From JBHHZJ01 sp046758005 (GTDB lineage Bacteria; Pseudomonadota; Alphaproteobacteria; Kiloniellales; J153), in contig JBHHZJ010000009.1 of the NCBI GenBank assembly GCA_046758005.1, positions 1-58,318 of the forward strand: DNA of 58,318 bases. The letters are read 5' to 3'. Positions 45,556 to 54,275 of the stretch are shown here, piece after piece. The notes under the pieces were generated by a model. The model worked only from the letters and a program-made list of their open reading frames with translations, searched no databases and was not told where the DNA came from. The first letter of the stretch is position 1. The number at the start of each line of letters is the position of its first letter. Made by a program: the position numbers and the translations under genes.

Positions 45556-46443
45556 CTACGGCGCCCTCGGCCGCAGCTCGGGCGAGGCCTCGACCAGGCC
45601 GGCGAGCAGGATCAGCACGCCGCCGCCCGCCTCGCGCCACCCGAAGGGCTCGTCGGTGAGCAGGCTGGCGCTCGCCGAGGCCGCCACGACCTCGAGCAAG
45701 AGCAGGATCGAGACCCGTCCAGGTTCGAGCCGGGTGGCGCCCCAGAACACGAGCCACGTCGCGGGCAACATCCAGATCACGGCCGTGGCCGCGGCGAGCG
45801 GCAGGGCGGCGAGCATCTCCCGCCCAGTCGGTCCCGCCGGCGGCTCGGCGGCCACGAGCGCCAGCGCGGCGAGCGCCGCTGCGGCGAATGACACGAAGGT
45901 CTTGTCGAAACCCGCGACCGCCTCGGTCCGGCGGGCGAGCGTCGCCGCCAGCGCAAACAACACGCCGGACCCCAGGCCCAGCCAATCCCCCGCCGAGCGC
46001 GGCACCGGCGGGCCATGCTCGAATCCGAGAATCACCGCCGCTCCGGCCAGGCCCAGGAGCACCGACGCGCCGCGCCACGGCCCGACCCTCACGCGCAGCA
46101 CCGTGACCGCGAGCAGGGTCGCCCACACGGGCGCCAGGTAGAACAACAGGACAACGCGCACGACCTCGCCGACCAGCACCGCGTGGTTCCACAGCACCAG
46201 CATCACCCCGAACAGCGCCCCGGTCAGCAGCAGCGCGGGCCCGCCGGCGCGCAGCTGCCGCCGCCGCGGCCAGGCGAACGGAACGAGAAGGGCGGTCGCC
46301 ACGCTGTAGACCGCCAGGCTGGCCCAGTCGCCGGGCAGGCCCCGTTCGGCCAGCCACCGCAAGGGCAGCCACCAAAGGCCCCAGATGACCGCCGAAAGCG
46401 CCACCGCGAGCGCGGGTAGACCCTGCGAACCGGTCGGTGTCAT
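45556..46443 (-). CDS. EamA/DMT-family transporter
   Basis: 295-residue membrane protein with about ten hydrophobic helices arranged as two EamA repeats (VIWGLWWLPLRWL in the first, VIWMLPATWLVFWGATRLEP in the second). Members export amino acids and other small metabolites. The substrate is not predictable. Its ATG overlaps the stop of the LysR gene (ATGA), so regulator and exporter are co-transcribed. Export of a compound sensed by that regulator is a fair guess. Confidence 0.88.
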   Translation of the reverse strand: MTPTGSQGLPALAVALSAVIWGLWWLPLRWLAERGLPGDWASLAVYSVATALLVPFAWPRRRQLRAGGPALLLTGALFGVMLVLWNHAVLVGEVVRVVLLFYLAPVWATLLAVTVLRVRVGPWRGASVLLGLAGAAVILGFEHGPPVPRSAGDWLGLGSGVLFALAATLARRTEAVAGFDKTFVSFAAAALAALALVAAEPPAGPTGREMLAALPLAAATAVIWMLPATWLVFWGATRLEPGRVSILLLLEVVAASASASLLTDEPFGWREAGGGVLILLAGLVEASPELRPRAP

Positions 46444-47357
46444 GCGCCGAGCCCCTGGTCCCAATACGGCGTTGGGCCGAAGCGCTCGGCCAGAAAATCG
46501 ACGAACACCCGAACCTTGGGCGAGAGGTTGCGGCTCGCCGGATACACGGCGTAGACCGGCGCGCCGCCCGGGTCGCCCCATTCCGGGATCAGATGCACCA
46601 GGCGCCCGGCGCGCAGCTCCTGGCCGCAGATGAAGCTCGGCAGCCACGCGATGCCCAGGCCGCCCACGGCCGCGGCGAGCAGGGCGTCGCCGTTGTTGAC
46701 CCGCAAGCGGCCGCGCACGCGCACCTGCCGCTCGCCGCCCGGACCGGTGAAGCGCCAGGAGTCGTCCGGCACTTGATAGCTGTAGAGCAGGCACTCGTGC
46801 TCGCTCAGCTCCTCGATGGACAGCGGCGCGCCGCGCGCCGCCAGATAGGCCGGCGCGGCGCACAGCACGCGGCGGTTGGGCGCCAACCGCCGGGCGATCA
46901 GGCTGGAGTCCCGAAGCCGCACGATGCGGATGCCGACGTCGAACCCCTCCTCGACCAAATCCACCACCCGGTCGTTCAGCACCATGTCGACCGCGACTTC
47001 CGGATAACGGGCCATGAATTCGGGCAGCGCCGGGCCGACGTGGCGCACCCCGAAGGACATGGGCGCGTTGATCTTGAGCCGGCCGCGCGGCGCCGCGGCC
47101 AAGTGGGTGACCGCCAGCTCCGCCGCCTCGGCCTCGGCGACGACGCGCCGGCAGGCCTGGTAAAAGGCGGCGCCGGCCTCGGTCAGCGACAGGCGCCGCG
47201 TGGTCCGGTTGAGCAGGCGCACGCTCATGCGGTCCTCGAGCCGGCTGACCTGCTTCGAGACCGCCGACTTGGACAAGCCCAGCTCGCGCGCCGCGGCGGA
47301 AAAACTCTCGGCCTCGACCACGCGGGCGAAAACGGCCATGGCACTCAGGCGATCCAC
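46440..47357 (-). CDS. LysR-family transcriptional regulator
   Basis: 305-residue regulator. The N-terminal winged HTH (FARVVEAESFSAAARELGLS, KSAVSKQVSRLEDRM) is followed by a periplasmic-binding-like effector domain, as in the CrgA/AaeR-like subgroup. I place the start at GTG 47357 (VDRLSAMAVFARV); an upstream TTG/ATG extension would include part of the operator. It is divergent from wrbA, with a perfect 8-bp dyad between them. LysR regulators commonly control the divergent gene, here a quinone-stress cluster, and themselves. Confidence 0.92.
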   Translation of the reverse strand: MDRLSAMAVFARVVEAESFSAAARELGLSKSAVSKQVSRLEDRMSVRLLNRTTRRLSLTEAGAAFYQACRRVVAEAEAAELAVTHLAAAPRGRLKINAPMSFGVRHVGPALPEFMARYPEVAVDMVLNDRVVDLVEEGFDVGIRIVRLRDSSLIARRLAPNRRVLCAAPAYLAARGAPLSIEELSEHECLLYSYQVPDDSWRFTGPGGERQVRVRGRLRVNNGDALLAAAVGGLGIAWLPSFICGQELRAGRLVHLIPEWGDPGGAPVYAVYPASRNLSPKVRVFVDFLAERFGPTPYWDQGLGA

Positions 47358-47388
47358 CGGACCATCCTTCGGAGGCCTCGTACTGGAA

Positions 47389-47410
47389 ATTGTTTCTACA
47401 TGGAAACAAT
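47389..47410. promoter_or_regulatory. Perfect dyad, probable LysR operator
   Basis: ATTGTTTC-N6-GAAACAAT lies between the LysR gene and wrbA, in a conspicuously AT-rich patch (about 47380-47470). Outer TGGAA (47384-47388) and TTCCA (47415-47419) extend the symmetry with a 4-bp offset. Position and symmetry fit a regulator binding site controlling one or both divergent transcripts. Confidence 0.6.
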
Positions 47411-47538
47411 AAAGTTCCACAATGTCCTATTATCCTTTTCGCAGAAACACCTTATTTTGTCTTTTATGGCGCGCGGGCGGCGCCGAGGCGACCACCGCGG
47501 GCCACGCCCGACCAGCCTTGAAGAGGGGGTAGGCCACG

Positions 47539-48141
47539 ATGACCAAGATCCTTGTACTGTATTACAGCGGCTACGGCCACGTGGAGACGCTGGCGCATGC
47601 GGTCGCCGAGGGCGCACGGCGCGTCGACGGCGTCGAAGCGGCGGTCAAGCGCGTGCCGGAGCTGGTGCCCGAGGACGTGGCCCGAAAGGCGGGCATGAAA
47701 CTCGACCAGGACGCGCCGCTCGCGCAGCCGAACGAGCTCGCCGACTACGACGCCATCATCTTCGGCACGCCGACGCGCTTCGGCAACATGGCGGCGCAGA
47801 TGCGCAACTTCCTCGACCAGACCGGCGGCCTGTGGGCCAGCGGCGCGCTGGTCGGCAAGGTCGGCAGCGTTTTCGCCTCGACCGCCACGCAGCACGGCGG
47901 CCAGGAGACCACGATCACCTCGTTCCACACCACGCTTCTGCACCAGGGCATGGTCATCGTCGGCGTGCCCTATGTCTGCGCGGGGCTGAACAACATGGCG
48001 GAGATCACGGGCGGCACGCCCTACGGCGCGACCACGCTGGCCGGCGGCGACGGCGCCCGGCAACCCTCGGACAACGAACTGGAGATCGCCCGCTTCCAGG
48101 GCGAGCACGTGGCGCGCATCGCCGCCAAGCTGTCGGCCTGA
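47539..48141 (+). CDS. wrbA: NAD(P)H:quinone oxidoreductase, WrbA (type IV)
   Basis: 200-residue flavodoxin-like FMN enzyme that reduces quinones by two electrons, avoiding semiquinones. YYSGYGHVETLAHAVAEGAR is the N-terminal phosphate-binding loop. FGTPTRFGNMAAQMRNFLDQTG and GGTPYGATTLAGGDGAR are characteristic of WrbA. First gene of a plus-strand cluster with pirin, DoxX and glutathionyl-hydroquinone reductase, all linked to quinone or redox stress. GAGGGGG lies about 10 nt upstream. Confidence 0.97.
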   Translation: MTKILVLYYSGYGHVETLAHAVAEGARRVDGVEAAVKRVPELVPEDVARKAGMKLDQDAPLAQPNELADYDAIIFGTPTRFGNMAAQMRNFLDQTGGLWASGALVGKVGSVFASTATQHGGQETTITSFHTTLLHQGMVIVGVPYVCAGLNNMAEITGGTPYGATTLAGGDGARQPSDNELEIARFQGEHVARIAAKLSA

Positions 48142-48156
48142 CGGAGGCCCGCAATC

Positions 48157-48855
48157 ATGATCGAGGTCAGAGCGTTCGCGGAGCTGGGGCGTTTCGACAA
48201 CGACTGGCTGTCGGCGCGCTACCACTTCAGCTTCGCCGGCTATCACGATCCGGCGCGCCGGGGCGTGGGCCCGCTGCTGGTGTGGAACGACGACACGATC
48301 CAGCCCGGCCGCGGCTTCGACCGGCACGGCCACCGGGACATGGAAATCATCACCTACGTGCGCCGCGGCGCGATCACCCACGAGGATCACCTCGGCAACC
48401 GCGGGCGCACCGAGGCGGGCGACGTCCAGGTCATGTCGGCCGGCAAGGGCATCCTGCACGCCGAGTACAACCTGGAAGACGAGCCGACCCTCATCTTCCA
48501 GATCTGGATCGAGCCGGACCGGAAGGGGATCGAGCCGCGCTGGGAGCAGCGCCGCTTCCCCACGGCGGAGCGCGGTGGCAGCCTGGTCCCCCTGGCTTCG
48601 GGCCGGTCCGGCGACGACGGCGCGCTGCCCATCCATCAGGACGCGGCGATCCTGGGCGCGACCCTGCCGGCCGGGCAACGGGTGAGGCACCGGCTCGAGG
48701 CGGGCCGGCGCGCCTACCTGGTGCCCGCGCGCGGCCGCATCGAGGTCAATGGCGTGCCCGCCAACGCGCGCGACGGCGTCGCCATCGAAGGCGAATCGGA
48801 GATCGTCGTCATCGCGAACGAGGATTCCGAGATCCTGCTCGCCGACCTGCCGTAG
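48157..48855 (+). CDS. Pirin family protein (YhhW-like)
   Basis: 232-residue bicupin. The metal ligands are in the first cupin: FDRHGHRDMEIITYV supplies two His, and RGAITHEDHLGNRGRTEAGD and GILHAEYN supply a third His and Glu. E. coli YhhW of this type is a quercetin 2,3-dioxygenase in vitro. The true substrate here is unknown, perhaps a phenolic or quinone precursor, given the neighbours. It begins 15 bp after wrbA. Confidence 0.92.
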   Translation: MIEVRAFAELGRFDNDWLSARYHFSFAGYHDPARRGVGPLLVWNDDTIQPGRGFDRHGHRDMEIITYVRRGAITHEDHLGNRGRTEAGDVQVMSAGKGILHAEYNLEDEPTLIFQIWIEPDRKGIEPRWEQRRFPTAERGGSLVPLASGRSGDDGALPIHQDAAILGATLPAGQRVRHRLEAGRRAYLVPARGRIEVNGVPANARDGVAIEGESEIVVIANEDSEILLADLP

Positions 48856-48901
48856 CTCGCGCGGGCGCGGAAGGCGGCACACCGAACAAGGAGGTTCTTC
48901 G

Positions 48902-49375
48902 ATGAGCAACGAGACCCCGCAGACGCGCCTGATCGTGCCGGCCCTGAGGCCGCTCTACGACCGGCTGTCGCGCCTGTCGTACCCGATGATCCGCTTCTTC
49001 GCCGGCCTGACCCTCATGCCCCACGGGGCGCAAAAGCTGTTCGGCTGGTTCGGCGGCTACGGCCTGGAGGGCACCGGCGGATTCTTCAGCCAGAGCCTCG
49101 GCCTGGAGCCGGGCGTCTTCTGGGCCGCGCTGGTCGGGACGACCGAGTTCTTCGGCGGCCTGTTCGTGGCGATCGGCTTCCTCACCCGCCCGGCGGCCCT
49201 CGGCGTGACCGTCATCATGGCGGTGGCCATATTCGCCGTTCACCTGGACAACGGGTTCTTCTGGCTGTCCGGCGGCTACGAGTATCCCCTGCTGTGGGGC
49301 CTGGTCGCGCTCGCCATCGCCTTCCGCGGCGGCGGCGAGATGTCGCTCGACCGCGCGCTCGGCCGGGAATTCTGA
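48902..49375 (+). CDS. DoxX family membrane protein
   Basis: 157-residue membrane protein with four hydrophobic helices. FFAGLTLMPHGAQKLFGWFG and the second-half AIGFLTRPAALGVTVIM are the DoxX marks. DoxX-type proteins are linked to redox stress and sulfur or quinone metabolism, without a settled activity. A strong AAGGAGG lies 6 nt before ATG 48902. In the same cluster as wrbA and pirin, 46 bp after the latter. Confidence 0.92.
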   Translation: MSNETPQTRLIVPALRPLYDRLSRLSYPMIRFFAGLTLMPHGAQKLFGWFGGYGLEGTGGFFSQSLGLEPGVFWAALVGTTEFFGGLFVAIGFLTRPAALGVTVIMAVAIFAVHLDNGFFWLSGGYEYPLLWGLVALAIAFRGGGEMSLDRALGREF

Positions 49376-49418
49376 TCGCGGCGGGCGGCCGCCCGCCGGC
49401 AAGACCGAGGAGACGGAC

Positions 49419-50405
49419 ATGGGCCTGTTGATCGACGGCGTCTGGCGCGACCAGTGGTACGACACGCGGAAGAGCGGCGGCCGCTTCGTGCGCCCCCGGA
49501 CCAGCTTCCGCAACTGGGTGACCGTGGACGGGGCGCCGGGGCCGAGCGGCGAGGGCGGCTTCAAGGCCGAACCCGGGCGCTATCACCTCTACGTGTCCTT
49601 GGCCTGTCCCTGGGCGCACCGGACGCTGATCTTTCGCAAGCTCAAGCGCCTGGAAGACATCGTCTCCGTCTCCGTCGTGCACTGGCACATGGCGGAGCAC
49701 GGCTGGGAGTTCCGCGACGGGCCGGGCTGCACGCCCGACCACGTCAACGGCGCGCGCTACCTGCACCAGATCTACACCAAGGCCGAGCCCGACTACACCG
49801 GGCGGGTCACCGTGCCGGTCCTCTGGGACAAGGCGCGCCGGACCATCGTCAACAACGAGTCGGCCGAGATCATCCGCATGTTCAACAGCGCCTTCGACGC
49901 CTGGGGCGAGGCCTCGCTCGACTTCTACCCGGAGGCGCTGCGCGCCGAGATCGACGCGGTGAACGCGCTCGTCTACGAGAACGTCAACAACGGCGTCTAC
50001 AAGGCCGGCTTCGCCACCGCGCAGGAGGCCTACGAGGAGGCCTTCGACGCCCTGTTCGCCGCGCTCGACGAGCTCGAGGCGCGTCTGGCCGGCCGGCGCT
50101 ACCTCGCGGGAACGCGCCTGAGCGAGGCCGACTGGCGCCTGTTCACCACGCTCGTTCGCTTCGATCCCGTGTACGTCGGGCACTTCAAGTGCAACAAGCG
50201 GCGCCTGGTCGACTACCCCAACCTCTGGGCCTTCGCGCGCGAGCTGTATCAGGTGCCCGGGGTCGCCGGGACCGTGAACCTGCACCACATCAAGCACCAC
50301 TATTACGGCAGCCATAGAACCGTGAACCCGACCGGCGTCGCGCCCAAGGGGCCCGACATCGACTTCACCGCGCCGCACGGACGCGAAGCCCTTTCCGCCG
50401 CGTAG
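49419..50405 (+). CDS. yqjG: Glutathionyl-hydroquinone reductase (YqjG/PcpF-like)
   Basis: 328-residue Xi-class GST that uses glutathione to reduce glutathionyl-hydroquinones. The catalytic Cys63 lies in LACPWAHRTL, the same number as in E. coli YqjG. RVTVPVLWDK, NNESAEIIRMFN and DYPNLWAFARELYQVPG are typical. It completes the detoxification cluster: WrbA reduces quinones and this enzyme rescues their glutathione adducts. Confidence 0.95.
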   Translation: MGLLIDGVWRDQWYDTRKSGGRFVRPRTSFRNWVTVDGAPGPSGEGGFKAEPGRYHLYVSLACPWAHRTLIFRKLKRLEDIVSVSVVHWHMAEHGWEFRDGPGCTPDHVNGARYLHQIYTKAEPDYTGRVTVPVLWDKARRTIVNNESAEIIRMFNSAFDAWGEASLDFYPEALRAEIDAVNALVYENVNNGVYKAGFATAQEAYEEAFDALFAALDELEARLAGRRYLAGTRLSEADWRLFTTLVRFDPVYVGHFKCNKRRLVDYPNLWAFARELYQVPGVAGTVNLHHIKHHYYGSHRTVNPTGVAPKGPDIDFTAPHGREALSAA

Positions 50406-50491
50406 CGCCGCCCGCGTCTTTCGCCCGCTGGCCGCGGGCCGCCCCTGTGCTAGAGTCCCGGGGCGGTTGATTCACGAAGGGTTTGCGGTCC

Positions 50492-52978
50492 GTGTCGTCT
50501 CGCCCGCTCGCCGGGGTGTTGTGTCTGCTCGCCGTCCTGAGCCTGGTCCCGGACGGGGCCGTCCGCGCGCAGAAGCCGCAGCGACCGTTCGGCACGGTGG
50601 TCGCGGAGTGGAACCGAACCCTCGACCGCGCCGCCCAGGAGCTGGCCAATCCCGACCTGAGCGCCGCGCGGGCAAAGACCCTCAAGGAGAACCTGTCCGC
50701 GGTCGAGGCCGAGGCGCGGGCGATCAAGCAGAACGCGCAGAGCGCGGTCGACCCGTTGCGCGTCCAGCTCGAGGCGCTCGGGCCGCCGCCCGCAGAAGGC
50801 GAGCAGCCGGAGCTCGCCGAAATCGCGGAGCAGCGCCGGAAGATCGAGGAGGACGTCGCCTCCTACCAGGCCCGCATCAAACAGGCGGACTTGGCGATCA
50901 CCCGCGCCAAAGAGCTTGGCGAACAGATCGCGGCGCGCACTTTGGAGCGGTCGATCGAACTCCTGTTCCGGTCGTATCCCCTCCCCGTTGCGCCTGGCAC
51001 GATCGCCACGGCGGTGCCGGACTCCGTCAAGATTCTGACCCTTTTGGCGCGCTCGCCGCTCGACTGGTGGTGGTCGCTCACTCCCGATCAACGGGAGCGG
51101 GTCGTGCTTTACCGAATCGCCGTGATCGTCATTTTGGCCTTCGCCATCGGCTGGGGCCTGCGCCGGGCCCTGTTGCGATGGTTCGGCCGCGATCCCGCGA
51201 TCCAGCGCCCGACCTACGCGCGGCGGCTGAGCGGCGCGATCGGCGAAGGCGTGGCGTACGGGATCGTGCCGGCCCTGATCCTGGCGGGCTTCCTGTTCCG
51301 CGCGCTGAGCGACGCCAGCATCGTCAGCGGCCTGTTCGCCCACGTCATCGCCACGTTCTGCGGGGTGATGATCATGTTCACGCTGGCCTGGGCTCTGCCG
51401 CGCGCGGTGCTCGCGCCCGAGCTACCGGCATGGCGCCTGGTGCCCATCGCCCCGCACAACGCGCGCGCCATCAGCCGGCGCGTCACTTACCTGGCCGGCG
51501 TCTTCGCAATAGACCTGTTCCTCGTCGTCTCGAGCCGCGGCCTGGTCATCTCCGACGAGCTCATCTCCCTGTACACCTTGCTCACCAACACCCTGGAGGC
51601 GGCGGGAATTCTGGCCCTCATTCAGGGCGACCTGTGGGCTTGGGAGGACGAGGAGCCCGGCGCGGCGGAGGAGGAGGCCGGCGCCCGGCGCGGCGGCTGG
51701 AACATCTGGACGACCCTGCGCCGCGCCACCGGCCTCGTCGCCGTCGCGGTCGTGCTCACCGCGCTGGCCGGTTACGCCAACCTGAGCCGCTATCTGACCG
51801 AAAGCCTGGTCATCAGCGGCATGGCCGTCGGCATTCTGTTCCTCCTCCGCGGGCTCGGCCGCGAGCTGATCGGGGTCGCCCTGCGCTCGACGCTGCTGCA
51901 GGTCAGGCTCGCCGTCCCGCACAAGACCCGGACCCGGTACAAGTTCTGGCTCCGCGCCGTTCTGGATCTCGTGATCAACGTCGGCGGCGTTATCCTCGTG
52001 CTCGTCATCTGGGGCGTGCCGCCCAGGGACATCCTGGCCTGGTCGGCCGGGGTTCTGAAGGGATTCAAGATCGGCAGCGTCACGATCTCGCTGACCGACA
52101 TCTTCATCGCCATCCTCGTGTTCCTCGCCGCGATGGCGGTCACCCGGGCGGCGCAGCGGCTGCTGACCGAGCGGGTGTTCCCGCAGACCGACCTGGACCC
52201 CGGCGTGCGGCATTCGCTCTCGGCCGGACTGGGCTATCTCGGCCTCGCCCTGGCGGCGGTCCTGGCGGTCTCCGCGGTGGGCCTCGACCTGTCCAACATC
52301 GCGCTCATCGCCGGCGCGCTTTCGGTCGGCATCGGCTTCGGCCTGCAGAACGTCGTCAACAACTTCGTCTCGGGCCTGATCCTACTGATCGAGCGGCCGA
52401 TCAAGGTCGGCGACTGGATCGTGGTCGGGGCGCACGAGGGCACGGTCAAGCGGATCAACGTGCGCGCGACGGAGATCGAGACCTTCCAGCGCGCCTCGGT
52501 GATCGTGCCGAACAGCGAGCTGATCGCCGGCGCCGTCACCAACTGGACCCACAAGGACCGCTACGGGCGCATCGAGGTGCCGGTCGGCGTCGCCTACGGC
52601 TCCGACGTCGAGCGCGTCATGGCCATTCTCAACGAGTGCCTCAAGGCCAACAAGGGCATCCTCGCCTGGCCGGAGCCGTACGTCCTGTTCCGCGGATTCG
52701 GGGAAAGCTCCCTCGACTTCGAGGCGCGCGGCTACCTCGGCAACATCGAACTGCGAAACCTGGTGATCAGCGACCTGTGCGTCGCCATCGAACGGGCCCT
52801 GCGCGAGGCCGGCATCGAGATCCCGTTCCCGCAGCGCGACCTGCACATCAAGACCGTGGACGGCCTGGACCAGGCCGTGAGGCGGCGCGAAGAGCTGGCC
52901 GCCGGCGCGGCGGCCTCGGCCGCGTCCGGTTCTGCGACGCACCGGGCGCAGGCCAGACGAACCCGCGGCAAACCGTAG
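50492..52978 (+). CDS. Large MscS-type mechanosensitive channel with DUF3772 domain
   Basis: 828-residue channel. A signal peptide (to about APDGAVRAQ) is followed by a periplasmic coiled-coil DUF3772 region (about 25-165). Several membrane helices follow, with an acidic cytoplasmic insertion (EDEEPGAAEEEAGARRG). The MscS core starts near 585 (VGLDLSNIALIAGALSVGIG, the pore helix, then GDWIVVGAHEGTVKRINVRA). It resembles MscK-like and YbiO-like large channels. The start may be GTG 50492, preceded by AAGGG, or TTG 50483. It relieves turgor at osmotic downshock by family role. Confidence 0.92.
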   Translation: MSSRPLAGVLCLLAVLSLVPDGAVRAQKPQRPFGTVVAEWNRTLDRAAQELANPDLSAARAKTLKENLSAVEAEARAIKQNAQSAVDPLRVQLEALGPPPAEGEQPELAEIAEQRRKIEEDVASYQARIKQADLAITRAKELGEQIAARTLERSIELLFRSYPLPVAPGTIATAVPDSVKILTLLARSPLDWWWSLTPDQRERVVLYRIAVIVILAFAIGWGLRRALLRWFGRDPAIQRPTYARRLSGAIGEGVAYGIVPALILAGFLFRALSDASIVSGLFAHVIATFCGVMIMFTLAWALPRAVLAPELPAWRLVPIAPHNARAISRRVTYLAGVFAIDLFLVVSSRGLVISDELISLYTLLTNTLEAAGILALIQGDLWAWEDEEPGAAEEEAGARRGGWNIWTTLRRATGLVAVAVVLTALAGYANLSRYLTESLVISGMAVGILFLLRGLGRELIGVALRSTLLQVRLAVPHKTRTRYKFWLRAVLDLVINVGGVILVLVIWGVPPRDILAWSAGVLKGFKIGSVTISLTDIFIAILVFLAAMAVTRAAQRLLTERVFPQTDLDPGVRHSLSAGLGYLGLALAAVLAVSAVGLDLSNIALIAGALSVGIGFGLQNVVNNFVSGLILLIERPIKVGDWIVVGAHEGTVKRINVRATEIETFQRASVIVPNSELIAGAVTNWTHKDRYGRIEVPVGVAYGSDVERVMAILNECLKANKGILAWPEPYVLFRGFGESSLDFEARGYLGNIELRNLVISDLCVAIERALREAGIEIPFPQRDLHIKTVDGLDQAVRRREELAAGAAASAASGSATHRAQARRTRGKP

Positions 52979-53090
52979 GCGGGGTTCCGCCTGCCACCTC
53001 CCGGGCGACACCGGCACACGCACGCCGCGTCTCGAGTTTTCGCGCGCCCAATCGCGAATCGACGCGTGAAGATCGAGCGGGGCCGCCGCC

Positions 53091-54269
53091 TCACGGATCG
53101 TCGCCCGGGCCGCGGCGCGGGATGCGCACGTCGCGGTGGATGTAGACCGACATCAGCAGCCCGAGCGCACCCATGACCGTCAACATCGCCGTGCCGCCGT
53201 AGGAGATGAGCGGCAGCGGTACGCCGACCACCGGGATGAGGCCCATCACCATGGCGATGTTGATGAAGACGTACAGAAACAGGTTGCACGTCACCCCCAT
53301 GGCGAGCAGGCGGCCAAACCGGTTGCGCGAGCGCAGCGCGATCGCCGTGCCGTACGCCAGCAGCAGCGCGTACGCGCCGAGCAGGGCCAGCCCGCCGACC
53401 ATGCCGAACTCCTCGGCCAGCATGGTGAAGATGAAGTCGGTCTGCTTCTCCGGCAGGAAGTTGAGGTGGCTCTGGGTGCCCTCCAGAAAGCCGCGGCCGA
53501 ACAGGCCGCCGGAGCCGAGCGCGATCTTGGACTGCAGGATGTGGTAGCCGGCCCCCAGCGGGTCCGACTCCGGGTTGAGGAAGGTGAGCACGCGCTGCTT
53601 CTGGTAGTCGTGCAGGAACTGCCAGCCGATCGGGATGGCGGCGAGGCCCAGCGCGCCCACGGCGCCGAACATCCACAGGCGCACGCCGGCGCAGAAGAAC
53701 ACCGCGGCCCCCACCATCGCCAGCATCACCCCGGTGCCGAGGTCGGGCTGCTTGAACACGAGCGCCGCCGGGGCCAGGGTGAGCGCCGCCGGCACGAGCA
53801 GGGTGCCGAGCCGGCCGACGTCGCCCATGCCGGTGCCGTGGAAATAGCGCGCGAGCGCGAGCACCAGCGCCACCTTCATAATCTCGGACGGCTGCAGCTG
53901 GATGACCCTGAGGTCGATCCACCGCTGCGCGCCCATGCCGGCCGAGCCGACGACCTCCACGGCCACGAGCAGCCCGAGCGCGCCCAGATAGAGCAGGTAG
54001 GCGTGGCGGAACCAGAAGCGGATGTCGATGAGCGCGACCACGAACATGATCCCGAGGCCGGCGCCGAAGCGGAGCGTCTGGCGCGAGGTCCAGGGCTCCA
54101 GGCTGCCGTTGGCCGCGGAATAGAGCATGGCGAAGCCGGCCCCGGCGATTCCCGTGGTCACGAGGACCAGCGTCCAGTTGATCTGCCAGAGCTTCTCGCC
54201 CAGCGCCATGTCCGGGTTGCGCAGGCTGACCTGTTGTCCGATCAGCAGGAACGGCCGCCGCCGCGCCAT
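53091..54269 (-). CDS. rodA: Rod shape-determining protein RodA
   Basis: SEDS-family peptidoglycan glycosyltransferase of the elongasome. The 392-residue protein has about ten membrane helices. The conserved loops KQPDLGTGVMLAMVGAAVFF and the catalytic-region FLNPESDPLGAGYHILQSKIALGSGG (in parts) are visible. The last gene of the mreBCD-mrdA-rodA operon, 6 bp after mrdA. It is convergent with the MscS gene across 112 bp, which contain only weak inverted repeats. Confidence 0.96.
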   Translation of the reverse strand: MARRRPFLLIGQQVSLRNPDMALGEKLWQINWTLVLVTTGIAGAGFAMLYSAANGSLEPWTSRQTLRFGAGLGIMFVVALIDIRFWFRHAYLLYLGALGLLVAVEVVGSAGMGAQRWIDLRVIQLQPSEIMKVALVLALARYFHGTGMGDVGRLGTLLVPAALTLAPAALVFKQPDLGTGVMLAMVGAAVFFCAGVRLWMFGAVGALGLAAIPIGWQFLHDYQKQRVLTFLNPESDPLGAGYHILQSKIALGSGGLFGRGFLEGTQSHLNFLPEKQTDFIFTMLAEEFGMVGGLALLGAYALLLAYGTAIALRSRNRFGRLLAMGVTCNLFLYVFINIAMVMGLIPVVGVPLPLISYGGTAMLTVMGALGLLMSVYIHRDVRIPRRGPGDDP

Positions 54270-54275
54270 GGCCGC

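Noticed and set aside
52977..53058. Terminator between the MscS and rodA genes
   Set aside because: Two perfect 6-bp dyads (52977-52992 and 53039-53058) exist, but neither is followed by a U-tract on the proper strand and the stems are short.
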